Positions 24,010 to 30,356 of a stretch of DNA of 32,601 nt are shown here, one piece after another. A model generated the notes under the pieces. It had not been told where the DNA came from. It ran no database searches and saw only the letters and a program-made list of their open reading frames with translations. The stretch is from a virus. The position numbers and the translations under genes were made by a program. Every line of letters begins with the position of its first letter. Position 1 is the first letter of the stretch. Location of the stretch: positions 1 to 32,601 of the IMG/VR virus record IMGVR_UViG_3300017971_000604, one strand, 5' to 3'.

Positions 24010-24440
24010 GAAACTTCATCGTCGGGATCCCGGAGAACGGAGGCAGCGAAGCGGGACAGCTCGAGGACCTCGCGTCCGCCACGACGGTATCCTCCGCGCC
24101 GCCGACGGGGTTCACCCGCATTTTCTCGCAGGACCGGGAACTCGGACACGTCGGATCGGACGGCCTGGCACGCCGCGAGACGTTCGTTGCCTCGGGAAGC
24201 GGCGCGTTCGTCCAGGCTGGGACCGTTTCCTTTGCCGCCGGAGTCGTCTCCGTGAACGCCACTTTCCCGGAGGCATATCGGGCAGGCACGACTCCCGCGG
24301 TGACCATCGGGCAGGAGAAAAGCGGATCGATCCAGGGGCTGTCGTTCTACAATTTGACCAACGCCGGGTTCACGATTCAGCGGACTGCGGCGGCGGGGAC
24401 TCTTACGGCGCACTATCACGCGATCGGACACAAGCAATGA
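24006..24440 (+). CDS. Small tail fibre-type protein, 144 aa
   Basis: GTG 24006 forms a GTGA overlap with the upstream stop; GGGAG at 23992-23996 supports it. The protein has a beta-strand pattern: VSFAAGVVSVNATFPEAY, AVTIGQEKSGSIQGLSFYN, AGFTIQRTAAAGTLTAHYHA, ending AIGHKQ. This 'F-x-x-A-Y, TP-A-V-T, GFTI, A-I-G' series is typical of C-terminal knob domains of phage tail fibres. It probably contributes to receptor recognition or a tip structure. Confidence 0.6.
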   Translation: MRNFIVGIPENGGSEAGQLEDLASATTVSSAPPTGFTRIFSQDRELGHVGSDGLARRETFVASGSGAFVQAGTVSFAAGVVSVNATFPEAYRAGTTPAVTIGQEKSGSIQGLSFYNLTNAGFTIQRTAAAGTLTAHYHAIGHKQ

Positions 24441-25162
24441 CCGCCGAAATGCGATTCGAGGCCGATTGTTTCATCGGCCAGCGTCAGGGATGCGTCGTGG
24501 ACGTGACGGCTTCCGGCACGACGGTGTCCGCCACGTGCGTCGAACGGATCGACCTGACCGGCGGCGCGGTGACGCGGTTTCTGCCGATGGCTTCCGCCGT
24601 GACAGGCCGCGTTTTCACCTTCATCAAGATCGACGGCTCCGCGAACGCGGCTATTGTGCAGTGCCAGGGCTCCGACGCGATCGAGTCGGAGACGGCGAGC
24701 GCGACGAGCGCGACGCTGACCGCGCAGTGGCAAATGAAGACGTTCTTGGCGCTGAAGGCGGGGGCCTATCAGGACATCACGCCGAGCGGCGGCGTCGGTG
24801 CGGGAATCGTTGGCATTACAATAGACGGCGCAGGCTCGGAGATCACCGCGGGCCTCAAGGGATTCGTCCGCGTCCCCTATTCCGGCACATTGACCTCGTG
24901 GACTCTCTTGGCCGACCAGTCCGGCGACATCAAGATCGACGTGTGGAAATGCGTGTACGCCGACGCCCCACCGACCGACGCCGACAGCATCACGAACGGC
25001 CACGAACCCGAACTCAGCGGCGCGGAGAAGGGCGAGGACACCGACCTCTCCGACTGGACGAGCGTTGCAGTGACGGCGGGCGATGTGATAGGCTTCAGCG
25101 TGGACTCCGTGACGGCCCTTACAAGGGTTGTCCTGGAAATTGAAATAACGAGGTCGTCATGA
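24437..25162 (+). CDS. Tail tip / receptor-contact beta protein, 241 aa
   Basis: ATGA overlap upstream and downstream. The N-terminal 100 residues resemble fibre beta folds (RFLPMASAVTGRVFTFIKID, then QCQGSDAIESETASATS). The C-terminal 130 residues, from GIVGITIDGAGSEITAGLKG through VPYSGTLTSWTLLADQSGDI and DVWKC to DVIGFSVDSV, form a compact jelly-roll-like beta domain seen in many phage fibre and tip proteins. It is probably part of the adsorption apparatus. Confidence 0.6.
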   Translation: MTAEMRFEADCFIGQRQGCVVDVTASGTTVSATCVERIDLTGGAVTRFLPMASAVTGRVFTFIKIDGSANAAIVQCQGSDAIESETASATSATLTAQWQMKTFLALKAGAYQDITPSGGVGAGIVGITIDGAGSEITAGLKGFVRVPYSGTLTSWTLLADQSGDIKIDVWKCVYADAPPTDADSITNGHEPELSGAEKGEDTDLSDWTSVAVTAGDVIGFSVDSVTALTRVVLEIEITRSS

Positions 25163-25524
25163 GAAAAGTAATCCTCGAAGAACCGATCACTTCCCCCAAG
25201 GGCGCGGCGAAGGGGATGGCGCGTCCGATCATCGAGGAAACCGACGAGACTCCCACCGGAGAGGTCCAGTGGCACCTCTACACCTACTTCAACACGCCGA
25301 GTAGTAGGGCGTTCATGGCGCGGTTCCCCGTGGTGGAGATCCCGAAGCCGAAGACTGTAGAGGAGGAGAACGCGATCATCGCCAAGGCGAAGGGAGACAA
25401 CGACAAGCGGGTTTTCGAGGAGCGGCACCGCGCCGACTACGCGGTCTACGAGACTGGCAACCTTCCCGACTTCGGCTACAAGAGTCCCGGTTACCGGGAC
25501 ACAAGGGAGATCGTCCGTGGCTGA
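25159..25524 (+). CDS. Hypothetical tail-associated protein, 121 aa
   Basis: ATGA overlap with the preceding gene. The product is charged and helical in the middle (KPKTVEEENAIIAKAKGDND, then EERHRADYAVYETG). No family is recognised. It lies between two tail-tip genes and overlaps the spike gene, so an assembly or trimerisation role is plausible but unproven. Confidence 0.55.
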   Translation: MRKVILEEPITSPKGAAKGMARPIIEETDETPTGEVQWHLYTYFNTPSSRAFMARFPVVEIPKPKTVEEENAIIAKAKGDNDKRVFEERHRADYAVYETGNLPDFGYKSPGYRDTREIVRG

Positions 25525-26809
25525 TTACTACTGCTCCAAGAACGGCGACGACGCGAACGGCGGAACCTCGTGGGCCGACGCGAAGCTGACGATCCAAGCC
25601 ACGGCGACGGTCGCGGCCAACGGAGACACCCTGCACATCGGGCAGGGCGTCTACGCGGAGACGGTGACGACCGGCAACGAAGGGTATTTCATCCGATGCT
25701 ACGACAAGGTGATCGTGGACGCGGAGAGCGCCCGCGCCTACTGCTGGTACTGCGGAAACGTCGCCACAAGGGACATCGAGGTCCAGACCCCTCCGGGCTC
25801 TCTTGTATTCGCCAATGCGACCTCTCGCGGGCTCAGGACTAGCTCGACCTCGTCGTGGACTACGGGAGTCCACTTCAAGGACTGCGTTCGGGGCAAAGGT
25901 TACAACACGGCTTACGCCTTCGGAGGCTATGTCAACCACTGCGTCTTCGAGGGATGCGAGTACGGGATGTATTACGATTCCGTATCCTACAACCGCGTCC
26001 TTGTGAAAAACTGCCTGTTCTACAACAACGACTATGGCGTCCGTTCTTTGGACAACATCTTCACCTCCTACAACAACATCTTCATCGGCAACACCTACAA
26101 CTGGTACTTCGACAACGCGGGGACGGCGACCGCTTTCGACTACAACTGGTACGACCTTGTGAGCGGGGTGAGCGACAACTACTTCAATGGTGTTTCCTAT
26201 GGCTCCCTCGCGCACTGGCAGTCTGGGACAAGCCAAGACGCGAATAGCGTGAGCGGCACTGCCGCAGAGGCGGGCATCCTTGACATCGCAAACGGCTCTT
26301 TTCGCCTCGACGCGCAATCTCCGTGCAGAAGCAACGGATACCGCGACAGTACTTACGGGGTGCCGATCTACATGGGTCCGTTCCCCTACCCGTCCGTGGG
26401 GTGGAGCGACGGCAACATCAGCGCTTCCGACTTCACCGGATGGACCCTCGACCGTCTTGAAATTGACAGCAACGGCGACTTGTGTCTGAGCGGGACGGCA
26501 ACTTCCGGCGTCGGAATTTCAGAAGTGTGGAACCTCGGGTATATCCGAAGGCTTCGCCTCGTCAACTTCTGTTGGGATGAGAACTACAACACGTTCCCCG
26601 ACTACAAGATCGACGCTTTGAACACCAGTCCGGAGACGGACGATATGCCCAACCGGGCGCAGATGTACTACCGATGTAGCAAGGTGAGCCAAGCGGCGTG
26701 TGAGTCGGCGGCGTGGGTGGAGATGAACGCCTACGCCGTCCAAGACCCCGGCCCAACGGGCCAATGGTGGCAGTTCAAGTTGGTCTTCAGGAAGAACGGG
26801 GTGGCCTAA
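25517..26809 (+). CDS. Right-handed beta-helix tail spike-like protein, 430 aa
   Basis: GTG 25517 follows AAGGGAGA and overlaps the preceding stop. The product opens with DYYCSKNGDDANGGTSWADA, the usual start of pectate-lyase-like or DUF1565-type beta-helix proteins, then GDTLHIGQGVYAETVT. Repeating short strands rich in Asn, Tyr and Gly follow (CVFEGCEYGMYYDS, VLVKNCLFYNNDYGVRS, YNNIFIGNTYNWYFDN). The last 150 residues form a different beta domain with Trp-rich edges. Spikes of this fold bind or cleave surface polysaccharides. The gene looks less GC-rich and uses more AAC/TAC than its neighbours, consistent with exchange of host-range genes. No catalytic residues are assigned. Confidence 0.75.
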   Translation: MADYYCSKNGDDANGGTSWADAKLTIQATATVAANGDTLHIGQGVYAETVTTGNEGYFIRCYDKVIVDAESARAYCWYCGNVATRDIEVQTPPGSLVFANATSRGLRTSSTSSWTTGVHFKDCVRGKGYNTAYAFGGYVNHCVFEGCEYGMYYDSVSYNRVLVKNCLFYNNDYGVRSLDNIFTSYNNIFIGNTYNWYFDNAGTATAFDYNWYDLVSGVSDNYFNGVSYGSLAHWQSGTSQDANSVSGTAAEAGILDIANGSFRLDAQSPCRSNGYRDSTYGVPIYMGPFPYPSVGWSDGNISASDFTGWTLDRLEIDSNGDLCLSGTATSGVGISEVWNLGYIRRLRLVNFCWDENYNTFPDYKIDALNTSPETDDMPNRAQMYYRCSKVSQAACESAAWVEMNAYAVQDPGPTGQWWQFKLVFRKNGVA

Positions 26810-26810
26810 A

Positions 26811-26969
26811 ATGCCCGATCCCGTACTGGAAGCCCTGGAAGTCGAGATGGTCCCCGAGGGGAACGAGCCGCGACTTCAAGCCCTCGAGATCGTGTTCGAC
26901 ATTTTCGAGGCGAAGTCGGAAGCCACCCCTGCGGGGGGCGGGGAGACGGCCCACGTTTTCATCGGGTGA
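26811..26969 (+). CDS. Small acidic tail-region protein, 52 aa
   Basis: The ATG starts one base after the spike stop codon (TAAAATG) and the frame runs 53 codons including stop. The product begins MPDPVLEALEVEMVPEGNEP and continues acidic and helical with LQALEIVFDIFEAKSEAT, ending with Gly-rich and HVFIG. Codon third positions favour G/C as in neighbouring genes. No family is recognised. A larger overlapping frame here (26713-26979) is a shadow. Confidence 0.55.
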   Translation: MPDPVLEALEVEMVPEGNEPRLQALEIVFDIFEAKSEATPAGGGETAHVFIG

Positions 26970-26975
26970 CAACCC

Positions 26976-27728
26976 ATGAGCGAACTCGTCTCCTGCGTCA
27001 TGGCGACCACGGACCGGCCGGGCTTCCTCCGGCGGGCGATCTCCCACTACCGGCGGTTCGAGTGGCCGAAAAAGGAACTCGTCATCGTCGTCAACGGGCG
27101 GCATCGCCGGGAGGCGTCGATCCTCGACGCGCCGGACATCCGCGTCACGGCGCTCGAGGATCGATGGCCGATCGGCGACGCGCTCAACTTCGGCATCGCC
27201 GCGGCCGATGGCGACTGGATCGTCCGCATGGACGACGACGACTGGTATCACCCGCGGTGGATCGAGGCGGTCATGTCGCGGATGCTTTCCGCGCCGGACC
27301 AGCGCCGAGCGCTCAGCGCCGCCGCAAAGCCGCTCGTGTGGCTTGCCCGAACGGGGGAGCTCCGGCGGTTCGTCGCGCCTTCCCACTGGCCGAAGCACAT
27401 ACCCGGCGAGTGCATGATCGGATCGAGTTACGCCTATCACCGCACGCTCTGGGAGGAGTCGCCGTATCCGTCGATGGAGAGCGGCGAAGACGCGGCGTTC
27501 TTCGCCAGGCACGCCTTTCACTACGTCCCGGTGGAGCGCGAGGGGATGTTCGTCTACGTGCGACACGGCAAGGGCAGCCTCTCTGGCGTCCCGCACGAGT
27601 ACTACGAGCGGGAATGCCCCCTGACGGAATTCGTGCTCGAGGAAGTCGTCGGCGAGACGGACGCGGCTTTTTATCGTGCGATGGAAATGGCCGCGAGCGG
27701 TCTTGACAAGCAACAAAATCTAGCGTAG
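26976..27728 (+). CDS. GT2-family glycosyltransferase, 250 aa
   Basis: The N-terminus SELVSCVMATTDRPGFLRRA is the usual opening of inverting GT-A (family 2) enzymes. GDALNFGIAAADGDWIVRMD followed by DDDW gives the Asp cluster at about 86-89 that binds metal and nucleotide sugar. Later ESGEDAAFF and conserved aromatic residues fit the acceptor side. The donor and acceptor are unknown. It lies just after the spike gene, a common place for genes that modify the virion or host surface. It is unrelated in sequence to the GT8-like enzyme at 1578. A promoter-like site overlaps its stop. Confidence 0.85.
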   Translation: MSELVSCVMATTDRPGFLRRAISHYRRFEWPKKELVIVVNGRHRREASILDAPDIRVTALEDRWPIGDALNFGIAAADGDWIVRMDDDDWYHPRWIEAVMSRMLSAPDQRRALSAAAKPLVWLARTGELRRFVAPSHWPKHIPGECMIGSSYAYHRTLWEESPYPSMESGEDAAFFARHAFHYVPVEREGMFVYVRHGKGSLSGVPHEYYERECPLTEFVLEEVVGETDAAFYRAMEMAASGLDKQQNLA

Positions 27729-27731
27729 GGT
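27703..27731 (+). promoter_or_regulatory. Promoter-like site before the gene at 27755
   Basis: A perfect TTGACA (27703-27708) and TAGGGT (27726-27731) are separated by exactly 17 bases. The glycosyltransferase stop codon TAG forms the first three bases of the -10. Transcription should begin near 27738, giving a 17-base leader before the ATG, with a purine-rich ribosome binding site GAAAGGGAAGG. Confidence 0.65.
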
Positions 27732-27754
27732 TCTTTTGCTGAAAGGGAAGGCAT

Positions 27755-28126
27755 ATGAGCAGCTACTCCCATCCTCCGACGGCGATCACGGACGTTGCCG
27801 GATTCAGCATCGCGGCGGCGGTCAATAACGTCTTGGCATTCGGCGGCCAATCTTTGCCCGTCCCCGTGGTCCTGACTTCGAATCACGTCCGCATCGCCGT
27901 CAACATCACCGCGAATACGCTCGCGAATCCCGTCACTTTCACGCTTGAGAAAAACGGCGTCTCAACGAGTGTCGTCATCACCGTCGGGGCCGGGGTCACG
28001 GGAGTCTTCAGGACAAGCGGGACGGTGAAGTTCAATCCCGCGTCCGATGATCGTTTCGGAGTACGCGCGCTGTCCGCGTCTCCCGGCGGTGCGATTACGG
28101 GGAACTGCGTTATCCGCCTGCATTGA
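27755..28126 (+). CDS. Hypothetical beta-rich virion protein, 123 aa
   Basis: It has its own promoter-like site and a GAAAGGGAAGG ribosome binding site. The protein is rich in Val, Ala, Thr, Asn and Gly and alternates strand-like stretches (NHVRIAVNITANTLANPVTF, SVVITVGAGVTGVFRTSGT). It lacks long helices. It resembles fibre or decoration proteins in composition. An independent promoter suggests it is needed at high level or a different time from the tail genes. Confidence 0.6.
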   Translation: MSSYSHPPTAITDVAGFSIAAAVNNVLAFGGQSLPVPVVLTSNHVRIAVNITANTLANPVTFTLEKNGVSTSVVITVGAGVTGVFRTSGTVKFNPASDDRFGVRALSASPGGAITGNCVIRLH

Positions 28127-28137
28127 TCCGGTGAATC

Positions 28138-28524
28138 ATGGCGCTTGAGTTCATCGTTCAGAAGGACATGCCCGGAGCCGGCGACCGCCGACAGCTTGAA
28201 CTTTTCCGCGACTCGACGAACACTTGGGCGGTCGTGGTGAAAAATCCGGACGGGACCAACGCCACGATCACCGGCTGGGCGATGAAGGCGGCGGGGAAAG
28301 AGCACGAGAGCGACGCGAACGAAATCTTCGACGTCTCCGGCACGCCCGATGTAGGCAACTCCAAATTCACCTTCACCGCCACCGTCAGCGCCGGAGCTCC
28401 GGCGTTCGGCGTCGGAGGGCATTGCGAATATCGGTGGTTCACGGGCGGGCTGACCTCGGGAACTCCGAGCGGTCGGTTCCGCATGCCGATGCGGATCACC
28501 GCCGAGATCGGAGAGGGGGCTTAG
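28138..28524 (+). CDS. Hypothetical baseplate/fibre-type protein, 128 aa
   Basis: The protein has an early RDSTNTWAVVVKNPDGTNAT segment followed by ITGWAMKAAGKE, a pattern seen in the N-terminal domain of BppU-like baseplate proteins, which attach fibres to siphophage tails. It continues in beta strands and ends SGRFRMPMRITAEIG. The upstream ribosome binding site is weak. The family match is from memory and only moderately specific. Confidence 0.55.
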   Translation: MALEFIVQKDMPGAGDRRQLELFRDSTNTWAVVVKNPDGTNATITGWAMKAAGKEHESDANEIFDVSGTPDVGNSKFTFTATVSAGAPAFGVGGHCEYRWFTGGLTSGTPSGRFRMPMRITAEIGEGA

Positions 28525-28528
28525 CCGC

Positions 28529-28762
28529 GTGGAATCCGGAGCGATCATCACCGCCGCGCTGTTCGCAATCATGACCCCCTGCCTCATCGGGCTCATCGCG
28601 TGGGTCGGCAAACGGACACACGAGCGGATAGATCGGATCGAGGCGCGAACGAACCAGCACGACATCGATCTCGCTAGGAGCGACGAGAAGTTCGATTTCA
28701 TCCGCCGCCAACTCGACGAGATCCGCGTCAGCGTGAAAAAGATCGAACAGTCCCAGAAATAA
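28529..28762 (+). CDS. Membrane-anchored coiled-coil protein, 77 aa (possible lysis accessory)
   Basis: GTG 28529 follows GAGAGGGGG. One membrane helix lies near residues 5-26 (IITAALFAIMTPCLIGLIAW), followed by a basic border (GKRTHERIDR) and a charged coiled coil to the end (DLARSDEKFDFIRRQLDEIR). Small proteins with one membrane segment and a cytoplasmic or periplasmic coil are common in phage lysis cassettes (spanin or XhlA-like), but orientation here is N-terminal anchor, C-terminal coil. No endolysin is seen nearby, so the lysis role is inferred only. Confidence 0.55.
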   Translation: MESGAIITAALFAIMTPCLIGLIAWVGKRTHERIDRIEARTNQHDIDLARSDEKFDFIRRQLDEIRVSVKKIEQSQK

Positions 28763-28773
28763 GGAGAATCGGC

Positions 28774-29175
28774 ATGTCGAATCGATGGATCGTCTTGGTC
28801 CTGGTCGCAGCGGTCGTGCTGCTGCCGGGAGCCACGTGCCTGCACATGATGGACACCGCCGCTGGCGTGGACGCCGAGGGGAATCCGACCGGCACCGCGC
28901 CGCTGGAGTCGGTCGGGTCCGTCGGACGGCTGCTCGGCATCCCGTTCGCCGGCGAGGCGGCGGGTGCGCTTTGCGCGCTCTGGGCTCTGATCCGGGGACG
29001 CCGGTGGAAGTCGCTCGCAAATGCCGGATTCGAGGCGGTGAACACGGTCAGAAATGCGGCGGACGGACTGGACGCCGCGACCATCAAGGTTTTGCTCGAC
29101 CGGCTCGCCAAAGAGCAGGACAAGGCGGGGCTCCGGACGATGGCGGTGAAGGCTATCGAAAAAATCGAGTCGTAA
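28774..29175 (+). CDS. Membrane protein with signal-like N-terminus, 133 aa (holin candidate)
   Basis: AAGGAGAA precedes the ATG. The N-terminus WIVLVLVAAVVLLPGATCLH is a signal peptide or membrane helix; the following Cys at 22 is not in a good lipobox because Thr precedes it. A second hydrophobic stretch (GIPFAGEAAGALCALWALI) is followed by the basic RGRRWK. The C-terminal half is helical (IKVLLDRLAKEQDKAGL). Two membrane segments and the position next to another small membrane protein fit a class II holin, but this is not diagnostic. A strong terminator follows directly. Confidence 0.55.
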   Translation: MSNRWIVLVLVAAVVLLPGATCLHMMDTAAGVDAEGNPTGTAPLESVGSVGRLLGIPFAGEAAGALCALWALIRGRRWKSLANAGFEAVNTVRNAADGLDAATIKVLLDRLAKEQDKAGLRTMAVKAIEKIES

Positions 29176-29194
29176 TCTCATATTCTCCTTTCAT

Positions 29195-29223
29195 GGTGGC
29201 CTCCTGCGGAGGCCACCTTTTTT
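29195..29223 (+). terminator. Perfect rho-independent terminator
   Basis: A 10-bp stem without mismatch pairs 29195-29204 with 29208-29217 around the loop TGC and is followed by TTTTTT (29218-29223). It begins about 20 bases after the stop of the 28774 gene and probably ends the structural transcript. Confidence 0.93.
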
Positions 29224-29268
29224 GCAGGGCCGTGAAAAGTTGATCGGCCTCGCGGGACGAATTTTCCC

Positions 29269-29297
29269 TCGACACGCCCTGAAAAAGCGTGTAGGCT
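29269..29297 (+). promoter_or_regulatory. Promoter-like site for the small-gene region
   Basis: TCGACA (29269-29274) and TAGGCT (29292-29297) are separated by 17 bases. AAAAAGCGTG, a repeat found twice more nearby, lies in the spacer at 29282-29291, directly before the -10. A repressor bound there would block transcription. Confidence 0.55.
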
Positions 29298-29326
29298 GTC
29301 CCAGACCCATCCTAGCGGAGGTGCCC

Positions 29327-29530
29327 ATGCCCGGCAGACGCGGCGGACGCCATGAGATCCGGATCGACCTCGAGGAGAGAGCCTGCGAGACGTGTGGGCA
29401 GGTGTACCGGCCCCGGCGGGTCCGGCAGCGGTTTTGCGGCCCCCTCTGCCGCTACCGGGCCGCCAGAGCCAGCCGCAAAGCGACAAAAAACGTCACTTCT
29501 GTCGCATTTTGCGACAGAAGGCGCGTCTAA
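29327..29530 (+). CDS. Small zinc-finger-like protein, 67 aa
   Basis: The start at ATG 29327 is chosen because GGAG at 29317-29320 fits it; an in-frame GTG six bases earlier is too close. The product is basic, with Cys20-x2-Cys23 and Cys37-x3-Cys41 (ACETCGQVYRPRRVRQRFCG then PLCRYRAARA). This treble-clef-like short zinc finger pattern is common in phage proteins and bacterial zinc-ribbon proteins. It probably binds nucleic acid. A perfect 11-bp inverted repeat is embedded in its final codons. It could be a regulator of the local operators, which is a guess. Confidence 0.7.
   Translation: MPGRRGGRHEIRIDLEERACETCGQVYRPRRVRQRFCGPLCRYRAARASRKATKNVTSVAFCDRRRV
29496..29520. repeat. Perfect 11-bp inverted repeat at gene end
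   Basis: CTTCTGTCGCA (29496-29506), the spacer TTT, then TGCGACAGAAG (29510-29520). There is no T-tract, so it is a poor terminator. A dimeric DNA-binding protein could recognise it, or it may stabilise the mRNA end. Confidence 0.8.
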
Positions 29531-29565
29531 CTCCTTGGCACGTCGAGACTAATGGGTTTCGCGGA

Positions 29566-29582
29566 TTGACAGGAATTGTCAA
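29566..29582. repeat. TTGACA palindrome, operator-like
   Basis: TTGACA (29566-29571) and TGTCAA (29577-29582) are separated by GGAAT. The left half is a perfect -35 hexamer, but no TAGNNT lies 16-18 bases downstream. It may be an operator. Confidence 0.6.
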
Positions 29583-29583
29583 C

Positions 29584-29647
29584 AAAAAGCGTGTATGGGG
29601 GGCCATAAATCGCGGTTTCCCGCGCGTATGTGCATGGCACGCTTTTT
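29584..29647. repeat. 10-bp inverted repeat AAAAAGCGTG with 44-base spacing
   Basis: AAAAAGCGTG lies at 29584-29593 and its reverse complement at 29638-29647. A third direct copy is inside the promoter-like site at 29282-29291. This stretch of the gene-free interval 29531-29707 looks regulatory. No tRNA or small ORF was seen in it. Confidence 0.65.
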
Positions 29648-29662
29648 GCTCCTAAATAGAGC

Positions 29663-29673
29663 GTGAGACGCGC
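29663..29673 (+). repeat. Leader motif GTGAGACGCGC, copy 1
   Basis: GTGAGACGCGC sits 34 bases before the start codon at 29708. It is followed by an ACAACCC-type stretch (29679-) resembling that after copy 2, then GAGGAGGAGCC and ATG. Confidence 0.6.
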
Positions 29674-29707
29674 AAAGACAACCCTGACCGACAACCGAGG
29701 AGGAGCC

Positions 29708-29905
29708 ATGCAGACGACACAGACCGAGCGGATCATCAAGGCGGGCACCACGCCCAACGGGACGCACGGGACGCTGGTGGAGATCACCTACAGCGGCTAC
29801 AAGCTGATCCCCACCGTGCGGTATGAGTGCCGCACGGATGACGGCCGGGCGCAAAAAATCCCCGCCGACCAGCTGGATCGAGTGCTGGCGATGATCCGCG
29901 AGTAA
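29708..29905 (+). CDS. Hypothetical small protein, 65 aa
   Basis: ATG 29708 follows GAGGAGGAG. A longer in-frame start at 29663 is less likely because it would translate the leader repeat. The product is a compact beta-rich protein: IIKAGTTPNGTHGTLVEITY, KLIPTVRYECRTDDGR, then a short helix. It resembles small phage proteins with SH3-like or ribbon folds, without specific match. The following gene shares the leader type, so the two are probably co-regulated. Confidence 0.65.
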   Translation: MQTTQTERIIKAGTTPNGTHGTLVEITYSGYKLIPTVRYECRTDDGRAQKIPADQLDRVLAMIRE

Positions 29906-29920
29906 CCGCGCCCCTCGTAC

Positions 29921-29941
29921 CCCCCTCCCGCGCGGAGGGGG
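29921..29941 (+). repeat. C-rich hairpin, related to the 30369 and 30733 hairpins
   Basis: CCCCCTCC (29921-29928) pairs with GGAGGGGG (29934-29941) around CGCGC. A related hairpin with the sequence CCCCCTC/GAGGGGG occurs in each copy of the 81-bp repeat. It follows the 29708 gene but has no T-tract. Confidence 0.65.
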
Positions 29942-29945
29942 AGAC

Positions 29946-30013
29946 GTGAGACGCGCATACACAACCCGGCCCGATGACCCCCGCCCCGGCGCGACCCAAC
30001 CCCGCGCGTCTCA
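29946..30013. repeat. Leader motif GTGAGACGCGC, copies 2 and 3 as an inverted pair
   Basis: GTGAGACGCGC at 29946-29956 and its reverse complement at 30003-30013 flank a C-rich 46-base stretch in the leader of the gene at 30075. The 29906-30074 interval holds this and the hairpin at 29921-29941, and no gene. Confidence 0.65.
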
Positions 30014-30074
30014 CACCCTCGCTCTCACGGGCGAGCGGGGCGGGGATCAGCGGGCCGTAACCACAGGAGGAGCC

Positions 30075-30356
30075 ATGTCAGACATCAGCATCGGGACTCA
30101 GTGGGACGCGGCCATGCGCCGCCGCAGGATCATCACGACTGCTCGCGCGTGCGCCACCAGGGCATGGGACCAGCGGACCATCGACAGCGAGGATCGGATC
30201 ATAGTCGCCCCGCAGATCGAGGGCGGCGACTGGGACGCGCTCGCGGAGGCTGCCCCGGACATGACCCGCGAGGAGATCGAGATGGCCGAACAGATGTACG
30301 CCGAGCGCATGGACTACTATCGCGCCACGGCAGGGTACGAGCCCTGCGAGGACTAG
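30075..30356 (+). CDS. Hypothetical acidic protein, 93 aa
   Basis: ATG 30075 follows AGGAGGAG, nearly the same ribosome binding site as the 29708 gene; the in-frame start at 29946 would translate the leader. The product starts SDISIGTQWDAAMRRRRI and ends in an acidic helix (DMTREEIEMAEQMYAERMDY). It resembles small early phage proteins without known domains. Its TAG stop is the first codon of an 81-bp repeat. Confidence 0.6.
   Translation: MSDISIGTQWDAAMRRRRIITTARACATRAWDQRTIDSEDRIIVAPQIEGGDWDALAEAAPDMTREEIEMAEQMYAERMDYYRATAGYEPCED

Noticed and set aside
26713-26979. 88-codon frame around the end of the spike gene
   Set aside because: Trp/Arg/Ser-rich shadow; the 52-aa frame at 26811 fits the spacing and codon use better.
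29905-30074. A tRNA or structured RNA in the C-rich leader
   Set aside because: No acceptor stem with T-loop consensus was found; the stretch is explained by the C-rich hairpin and GTGAGACGCGC repeats.
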